A stretch of 64,000 nt of DNA, from the NCBI RefSeq assembly GCF_000739595.1, contig NZ_BBJP01000002.1:25971-89970 (forward strand), in the 5' to 3' direction. Numbering within the stretch: position 1 is the first letter of the stretch; each line of letters opens with the position of its first letter. The translations under genes were made by a program, and so were the position numbers. A model generated the notes under the pieces. The model ran no database searches. It was not told the origin of the DNA and saw only the letters and a program-made list of their open reading frames with translations. Of the stretch, positions 58,893 to 64,000 are shown in pieces. This DNA is from Halorubrum halophilum. Lineage in GTDB: Archaea > Halobacteriota > Halobacteria > Halobacteriales > Haloferacaceae.

Positions 58893-61559
58893 ATGCCCAG
58901 TGGTGAGTACGACCCCGACGCCGTCGAGCCGCGCTGGCAGCGGCGATGGGTCGACGAGGAGACGTACGCCTACCCCGACGACGACCCGGTCGATCCGAAC
59001 ACCGTCTTCTCTATCGACACGCCCCCGCCGACGGTATCGGGGAGCCTCCACATGGGCCACCTGTACGGCTTCACCCTCCAGGACTTCGTCGCGCGCTTCG
59101 AGCGCATGAACGGCGGGGCGACGTTCTTCCCGTTCGGCTACGACGACAACGGGATCGCCTCCGAGCGGCTCACCGAGGACGAACTCGACATCCGCCATCA
59201 GGACTTCGAGCGCCGGGAGTTCCAGGCGAAGTGCCGCGAGGTCTGTGCGAACTACGAGGAGCAGTTCACCGAGAACGTCCAGTCGCTCGGCGTCTCCGTC
59301 GACTGGGACCACACGTATCAGACGATCGAGCCGCGCGTTCAGCGCGTCTCCCAGCTGTCGTTCGTCGACCTGTACGACCAAGGCCGCGAGTACCGCGAGA
59401 AGGCGCCCGCGATCTGGTGTCCCGAATGCGAGACCGCCATCTCGCAGGTCGAGACCGAGGACGACGAGCAGGCCAGCCACTTCAACGACATCGCGTTCCC
59501 GGTCGCCGGGAGCGACGCGAACGATGACGACCCCGACGAGTTCGTCATCTCGACGACCCGGCCCGAACTCCTCCCGGCCTGCGTCGCCGTCTTCGTCCAC
59601 CCGGACGACGACGAGAACCGGCACCTCGTCGGCGAGTCCGCGGAGGTCCCGCTGTTCGGCCACGAGGTGCCGATCATCGCCGACGAGCGCGTCGACATGG
59701 AGACGGGCTCCGGCATCGTGATGTGCTGTACGTTCGGCGACCAGAACGACATCGAGTGGTACCAGGTCCACGACTTGGACCTCCGCGTCGCCATCGACGA
59801 GTCCGGCCACATGACCGAGGTCGCCGAGGAGTACGAGGGACTGCACGCCGACGAGGCCGGCGAGGACATCGTCGAGGACCTCGACGAGGCGGGCGCGCTG
59901 CTCGACCGACGCGACATCACTCACACGGTCAACGTCCACGAGCGCTGCGGGACGAGCGTCGAGTTCCTCGTCACCGAGCAGTGGTACATCGAGATGCTCG
60001 ACAAGACGGACGAGTACCTCGAGATCGGCCGGGAGATGGACTGGTCCCCCGAGAAGATGTTCAGCCGGTACGAACACTGGGTCGAGGGGCTGCAGTGGGA
60101 CTGGCTCATCTCCCGGCAGCGCTCCTCCGGCATCCCGTTCCCCGTGTGGTACTGCGAGGACTGCGGCGACGTCGTCGTCGCCGAGAAGGCCGACCTCCCG
60201 GTCGACCCGCTCTCGGACGACCCGCCGGTCGACGCGTGCCCCGAGTGCGGCCACGACGAGTTCGAGCCGGAAGACGACGTGCTCGACACGTGGGCCACTT
60301 CCAGCCTGACGCCGCTCGTCAACGCCGGCTGGGACTGGGACGAGGAGGCCGAGGAGTTCACCATGGAGCACCCGGAGCTGTACCGGTTCGACCTCCGGCC
60401 GCAGGGCCACGACATCATCAGCTTCTGGCTGTTCCACACGCTGGTCAAGTGCTACGAGCACACCGGCGAGGTCCCGTTCGAGGAGACGATGATCAACGGG
60501 CACGTCCTCGACGAGAACCGCGAGAAGATGTCCAAGTCCGTCGGAAACGTCGTCGAGCCCGAGACCGTCCTCGAGGAGTTCCCGGTCGACGCCACGCGCT
60601 ACTGGGCCGCCGGCACCGCCGTCGGCGACGACTTCCCGTTCAAGGAAAAGGACCTCCGCGCGGGCGAGAAGCTGATCCGCAAGCTGTGGAACGCCTCCAA
60701 ACTCGTCGAGTCGCTGGCGCCGGAGCCGTATCCGGACGAGCCCGCCGACGAGGAGCTCCGGGAGCTCGACCGGTGGCTGCTCGCCGAGCTCGACGGCGAG
60801 ATCGAACGGCTCACCGAGCTGTTCGAGGACCGCGCGTTCTCGAAGGCCCGCGACGAGCTCCGGAGCTTCTTCTGGAACACGTTCTGCGACGACTACCTCG
60901 AGATCGCCAAGCAGCGCGAGGACGACGCCGCGGCGTACACGCTCCGAACCGCTCATCGGCGGTTCCTGAAGCTGTTCGCCCCGCTGCTCGCGCACGTCAC
61001 CGAGGAGCTGTGGCACGACATGTATGCGGACGCCGCGACCGAGGCGCCCGACGCCGCCGACGGCGCCGGCGACTCCGTCCACCTCGTCGACTGGCCTGAG
61101 CCGCTCGGGACCGACGCCGACCGAGACGCGGGTGCGGCCGCCACCGCCGTGGTCGGCGTCCTCCGGAAGTACAAGAGCGAGAACCAGCTCCCGCTGAACG
61201 CCGAGCTGGACGCGGTCGAGGTGTACGCCGACGTCCGCGGGTTCGAGGACGACATCACCGGCGTGATGCACGTCGCCGACCTCACCGTTCACCCCGACGA
61301 GGACGCCCCGGTCGAGACGGTGGTGACCGGGATCGACCTCGATTACGCGACGGTCGGTCCGAAGTACGGCGACCAGGTCGGGGACATCGAGGCGGCACTC
61401 GCTCAGGACGAGTACGAGATCGACGGCGACGAACTTCACGTCGCGGGCGTCACGCTTGTTGACGGGGAGTTCGAGATCGAAGAGGAGCGACAGTACCAGG
61501 GTGACGGTGAGCTGTTGGAGGCGGAAGACGTGGTCGTCATCGTCCGCGACGACACGTAG
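58893..61559 (+). CDS. valS: Valyl-tRNA synthetase
   Basis: 888 residues. Class I motifs: the HIGH-type PTVSGSLHMGHLYGFTLQDF near residue 50 and KMSKS in MINGHVLDENREKMSKSVGNV. The editing (CP1) domain has zinc-ribbon Cys in WCPECET and CEDCGD/CPECGHDEF. The anticodon-binding domain follows, then a short C-terminal extension. A TTAAGAGG element lies about 30 bases before the ATG. It is full length and shows no frameshift. Confidence 0.97.
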   Translation: MPSGEYDPDAVEPRWQRRWVDEETYAYPDDDPVDPNTVFSIDTPPPTVSGSLHMGHLYGFTLQDFVARFERMNGGATFFPFGYDDNGIASERLTEDELDIRHQDFERREFQAKCREVCANYEEQFTENVQSLGVSVDWDHTYQTIEPRVQRVSQLSFVDLYDQGREYREKAPAIWCPECETAISQVETEDDEQASHFNDIAFPVAGSDANDDDPDEFVISTTRPELLPACVAVFVHPDDDENRHLVGESAEVPLFGHEVPIIADERVDMETGSGIVMCCTFGDQNDIEWYQVHDLDLRVAIDESGHMTEVAEEYEGLHADEAGEDIVEDLDEAGALLDRRDITHTVNVHERCGTSVEFLVTEQWYIEMLDKTDEYLEIGREMDWSPEKMFSRYEHWVEGLQWDWLISRQRSSGIPFPVWYCEDCGDVVVAEKADLPVDPLSDDPPVDACPECGHDEFEPEDDVLDTWATSSLTPLVNAGWDWDEEAEEFTMEHPELYRFDLRPQGHDIISFWLFHTLVKCYEHTGEVPFEETMINGHVLDENREKMSKSVGNVVEPETVLEEFPVDATRYWAAGTAVGDDFPFKEKDLRAGEKLIRKLWNASKLVESLAPEPYPDEPADEELRELDRWLLAELDGEIERLTELFEDRAFSKARDELRSFFWNTFCDDYLEIAKQREDDAAAYTLRTAHRRFLKLFAPLLAHVTEELWHDMYADAATEAPDAADGAGDSVHLVDWPEPLGTDADRDAGAAATAVVGVLRKYKSENQLPLNAELDAVEVYADVRGFEDDITGVMHVADLTVHPDEDAPVETVVTGIDLDYATVGPKYGDQVGDIEAALAQDEYEIDGDELHVAGVTLVDGEFEIEEERQYQGDGELLEAEDVVVIVRDDT

Positions 61560-61589
61560 GCGGTCACGCTCGGGGGATTCGGGCTCCGC

Positions 61590-62645
61590 CTACAGATCCG
61601 CGCCGACGGCGGCCTCGACCGAGTCGAAGCCGTCGCGGTCGAGGAGGTCGAGGATCCCCTCATTGATGTCGCGCGCGAGGCTCGGGCCCTCGTAGACGAG
61701 TCCCGTGTACAGCTGTACGACGGACGCGCCCGCCCGTATCTTTTCGTAGGCGCCCTTCGCGTCCGAAACGCCGCCCACGCCGATCACCGGAACGTCCGTG
61801 CGCTCGGCGACGAATCGGATCCGCTCCGTGGCGATCGACTCGATCGGCTTCCCAGAGAGCCCGCCGCGCTCCGCCTGCCGCGGGCTCTTCAGGGAGTTCG
61901 GCCGCGAGGTCGAGGTGTTGGTCGCGATGACGCCGTCGAGACCGAGATCGTCGACGACGCCGAGCGCGTCTTCGACGACCGGCTCCGGGAGGTCCGGAGA
62001 GAGTTTCACGAGGAGGGGGTCGGCGCCCGCGTCCGCGAGGGTGCCGAGTATCTCTTCCAACGCCGCGCGGTTCTGGAGCTCTCGGAGGCCGGGCGTGTTC
62101 GGACTGGAGACGTTGACGACGAAGTAGTCGCCCGCGTCCGCGACGCGCTCGTACGTGTACAGGTAATCGTCGGGGGCCTCGTCGAGGGGCGTCGACTTCG
62201 ATTTCCCGATGTTGATCCCGACCGGGACCTCCGGCAGCGGTTCCCTGTCGAGCCGCTCGCCGACGATGTCGGCGCCCTCGTTGTTGAATCCCATCCGGTT
62301 TATCAGGGCCTCGTCCTCGCGCAGCCGGAACAGCCGCGGTCGCGGGTTCCCCGGCTGTCGCTCGGCGGTGACGCCCCCGACCTCGACGTGGCCGAACCCC
62401 AGCGCGGCGAGGCCGCGCGGGATCTCCGCGTTCTTGTCGAAGCCTGCAGCGACGCCGACGGGATTCGGAAACTCGTTCCCGAACGCCTCGACCCGCAGAC
62501 GAGGGTCGGTCACTGCGAATCGGTCGCGGAGGAGATCCGTCACCGGCGTCGTTTGTACCGTCCGTAACAGCCGGTGTGTCAACCCGTGTGCGGTCTCCGG
62601 TGGGAGGCCGAACAGCGCCGGCTTCAGGAGATCGTACGCGCCCAT
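61590..62645 (-). CDS. pyrD: Dihydroorotate dehydrogenase (quinone), class 2
   Basis: 351 residues from the ATG at 62645. FMN and orotate segments: VGVAAGFDKNAEIP, GGVTAERQPGNPRPRLFRL, NRMGFNNEGAD, INIGKSKSTPLDEAPDDYLY, VNVSSPNTPGLREL (Ser is the class 2 base), IGVGGVSDAKGAYEKIRAGASVVQLYTG. A helical N-terminal quinone-tunnel region precedes the barrel. It transfers electrons to the membrane quinone pool in UMP synthesis. It is convergent with valS. Confidence 0.95.
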   Translation of the reverse strand: MGAYDLLKPALFGLPPETAHGLTHRLLRTVQTTPVTDLLRDRFAVTDPRLRVEAFGNEFPNPVGVAAGFDKNAEIPRGLAALGFGHVEVGGVTAERQPGNPRPRLFRLREDEALINRMGFNNEGADIVGERLDREPLPEVPVGINIGKSKSTPLDEAPDDYLYTYERVADAGDYFVVNVSSPNTPGLRELQNRAALEEILGTLADAGADPLLVKLSPDLPEPVVEDALGVVDDLGLDGVIATNTSTSRPNSLKSPRQAERGGLSGKPIESIATERIRFVAERTDVPVIGVGGVSDAKGAYEKIRAGASVVQLYTGLVYEGPSLARDINEGILDLLDRDGFDSVEAAVGADL

Positions 62646-62779
62646 CGTTTCGGTCTCGTCACGGACGGGCATCAATCCGCCGACCGCCGTCGCACGTGAC
62701 GGATCTCGTGAGGCCCGGATCTTCGGTGTCTCGGTCCGCCTTCGAAGAACAAGGAATGCGGTGGAACGCCCGGTCGACC

Positions 62780-62983
62780 TCAGAAGTCGTGTTCGAGGTC
62801 TTCCGGACTCGAGTCGGCCTTCTGGATGATGATCTTCCCGTCTCGGACTCGAACGAACACCTCGTCACCGATCTCCATCCCGGCGACGGCGAGCTCGTCC
62901 TCGTGGAGGTTCACGTGGACGTTGTGGTACTCCCCGTCGTCGTCCTTAGCGCCACTCGGGCTGAGCTTCTTTTTACGGACCAT
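62780..62983 (-). CDS. AbrB-like small DNA-binding-fold protein
   Basis: 67 residues from the ATG at 62983 (VRKKKLSPSGAKDDDGEYHNVHVNLHEDELAVAGMEIGDEVFVRVRDGKIIIQKAD). The VHVNLHEDELAVAGMEIGDEVFVRVRDGKIII section looks like a swapped-hairpin AbrB β-fold. The Lys-rich N-terminus is unusual in an acidic proteome and could contact nucleic acid. A longer frame upstream adds residues that look non-conserved. Confidence 0.72.
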   Translation of the reverse strand: MVRKKKLSPSGAKDDDGEYHNVHVNLHEDELAVAGMEIGDEVFVRVRDGKIIIQKADSSPEDLEHDF

Positions 62984-63042
62984 CGCGGTTGTACTGGTCG
63001 GAATTCGCCATACCAGACACATAAGTGTTGTTTACAGAGAGC

Positions 63043-63120
63043 CAAGGGGAAAGCCCCGACCTGAAGGCCGGGGATGAATCCGTCACCCGAGCAGGCCGGG
63101 TAACGCTCCTCCTTGAGATC
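63043..63120 (+). mobile_element. Possible relic end of an IS200/IS605-type (TnpB) element
   Basis: GGAAAGCCCCGACCTGAAGG and CCGGGGATGAATCC form a hairpin (CCCCG 63054-63058 with CGGGG 63069-63073) followed by ATGAATCCGTCACCCG. This closely resembles the right-end hairpin seen after tnpB genes in haloarchaea. No transposase gene is present, so this would be a solo remnant. It occupies most of a 335-base gap. Confidence 0.4.
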
Positions 63121-63306
63121 GTCGCACGCGACGACGAATCGGTCGTCTTTCCGCGCGCGCCACTAATGTGGACTGTCCATCCCCGTTCTGATCCACTCAA
63201 AGCCGACCGAAACCGCTAGCCCGTACCGAGTTAGTATATAAATGTTTTGGAGGACAGCTTTCATTTCCCCGATATATTTATTACAGACTGTGTGTTGGGT
63301 TCGCAT

Positions 63307-63311
63307 GGAGG
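63307..63311 (+). promoter_or_regulatory. Shine-Dalgarno site of the MC1 gene
   Basis: GGAGG, 7 bases before the MC1 ATG. TATA-like GATATATTTATTAC stands near 63271-63284 and another, AGTATATAAATG, near 63232-63243. Confidence 0.6.
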
Positions 63312-63318
63312 ATAAACC

Positions 63319-63648
63319 ATGGTACGTGAAGACGGTAAGCGAAACTTCGCCCTTCGAGAGGAAGACGGATCGGAACCGAGCGAGTTCTCGGGTAACATGC
63401 CTCGTCAGGCCGCGCTCAAGGCCGCCCGCACCCTTGATCCCGCGCCTTCGGAAGCGGATGCGGAGCGAATCACGCTCCGTCTCCGCGAGAAGGGGACGCA
63501 GAAAGTCCACGAGTACGAAGGGTGGGCTTGGAAGGACAGTGCCCCGGAGGTCGACGAGGCCGACGACGAGTTCTGGCTCAACGACCTCGACGACATCACG
63601 AAGGCGAACGTCTCGAAACAAGGGATCGAGTACATCGACGACGAGTAG
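63319..63648 (+). CDS. Non-histone chromosomal protein MC1
   Basis: 109 residues, slightly longer than the ~93-residue Methanosarcina MC1. Core: KRNFALREEDGSEPSEFSGNMPRQAALKAARTLDPAPSEADAERITLRLREKGTQKVHEYEGWAWKDSAP. It is a monomeric, sequence-tolerant DNA-bending protein that packs the chromosome. An acidic C-terminal tail (VDEADDEFWLNDLDDITKANV) adapts it to salt. A Shine-Dalgarno GGAGG before the start suggests a leader and strong expression. It stands upstream of a probable rRNA operon. Confidence 0.92.
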   Translation: MVREDGKRNFALREEDGSEPSEFSGNMPRQAALKAARTLDPAPSEADAERITLRLREKGTQKVHEYEGWAWKDSAPEVDEADDEFWLNDLDDITKANVSKQGIEYIDDE

Positions 63649-63746
63649 CCTTCGAGGTCAGACCAGTTTTTCTTCGTGCCTGTCCGCGTAGCTATCCGCT
63701 CGTTCACACTTCCCCGTCATGAAACCGCATGACGTAGCGCCGGTAG

Positions 63747-63791
63747 TTCGACGGGGTTAAATACAACCCGGCCATCGTGACTAATGCGAAG
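63747..63791 (+). promoter_or_regulatory. rRNA-type promoter P1
   Basis: TTCGACGGGGTTAAATAC (63747-63764) followed after ~20 bases by TGCGAAG (63785-63791). These match the two-box consensus of haloarchaeal rRNA promoters (TTCGACGGTGTTTTATG and TGCGAA). Transcription would start at about 63785 and run out of the window. Confidence 0.75.
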
Positions 63792-63849
63792 AACGCACCT
63801 GCGAACTCGGGCCGTTCAACTCGGCCCGGTTTCGCTGGATCCGAAACGC

Positions 63850-63897
63850 TTCGATGGGTTTATGACCCCTCGAAGGGTACAGTAAGATCCGCGAAGA
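63850..63897 (+). promoter_or_regulatory. rRNA-type promoter P2
   Basis: TTCGATGGGTTTATGACC (63850-63867) followed by CCGCGAAG at 63889-63896. Same two-box arrangement and spacing as P1, about 100 bases downstream. Tandem promoters are usual before haloarchaeal 16S rRNA. Confidence 0.7.
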
Positions 63898-64000
63898 TGA
63901 GGATTTCGCCCCCTGCGCTCCGGCGTAAGAGGAAATCTGATGTGAGCCGTGGTAGTTCGGTGTCATCCAGGTCGCTGGGTGAACCGGACACCACATAGAC

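Larger units (their letters stand above)
63649..64000 (+). other. Right-edge intergenic: rRNA leader, no gene
   Basis: No coding region is supported. After MC1 it holds the tandem promoters described above and a leader with hairpin-rich sequence (around 63900-63940). The downstream transcribed region, presumed 16S rRNA, lies beyond the window. Confidence 0.6.

Noticed and set aside
58494..61439. 981-codon minus-strand reading frame
   Set aside because: Antisense to valS; Val/Leu/Asp-rich composition typical of a shadow frame.
63781..63996. Reading frames over the right-edge leader
   Set aside because: They cover the rRNA-type promoters and leader; no protein family is recognised.

Overview
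The window is chromosomal DNA of an extreme halophilic archaeon, most likely Halorubrum or a close relative. It is very GC-rich and the proteins are strongly acidic. Gene starts are mostly leaderless, with TATA boxes about 25-30 bases upstream. Typical haloarchaeal genes are present: bacterioruberin/retinal enzymes, PspAB, MC1, OapABC and Orc1 with ORB sites. The genus is inferred from overall character, not from a search.

Layout. 1-12 kb: 3' end of hel308, cgi121 (KEOPS), tRNA-Gln, purO, a CstA transporter, an ArsA/Get3-type ATPase, a CobW-family GTPase, upp and thrC. 13-20 kb: a VapBC pair, a lactonase-like hydrolase coupled to an iron alcohol dehydrogenase, serA, and a CNNM/CorC-like membrane protein. 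20-33 kb: HEAT protein, thpR, uvrC, a soluble transducer, a P450, serB, and lycopene cyclase with the Blh dioxygenase for retinal. 33-42 kb: a low-GC orphan membrane gene, a methyltransferase, paired MgtE-like subunits, aspartate kinase, and oapC-oapB-oapA. 42-48 kb: a replication origin (AT-rich unwinding region between inverted ORB sites), orc1, an S26 signal peptidase and the small subunit of DNA polymerase D. 48-64 kb: YigZ, PspAB, a second MBL hydrolase, several DUF proteins, a PHP phosphoesterase, hemB, a ferredoxin, valS, pyrD, MC1, and at the right edge two tandem rRNA-type promoters pointing out of the window.

The most striking observation is a family of six dispersed intergenic elements of about 290-480 bases (near 22.4, 28.1, 33.1, 54.2, 57.5 and 58.2 kb). 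Each has the same short conserved blocks. Between two of these blocks lies a perfect 13-20 bp inverted repeat whose sequence differs from copy to copy but is always self-complementary. Two further hairpins behave the same way. TATA-like TTTATAA motifs lie at one or both ends of five of the six copies. This is the covariation expected of a conserved RNA (or cruciform) structure, and one copy has its central loop flipped. It is presented as a candidate undescribed structured-RNA or mobile-repeat family.
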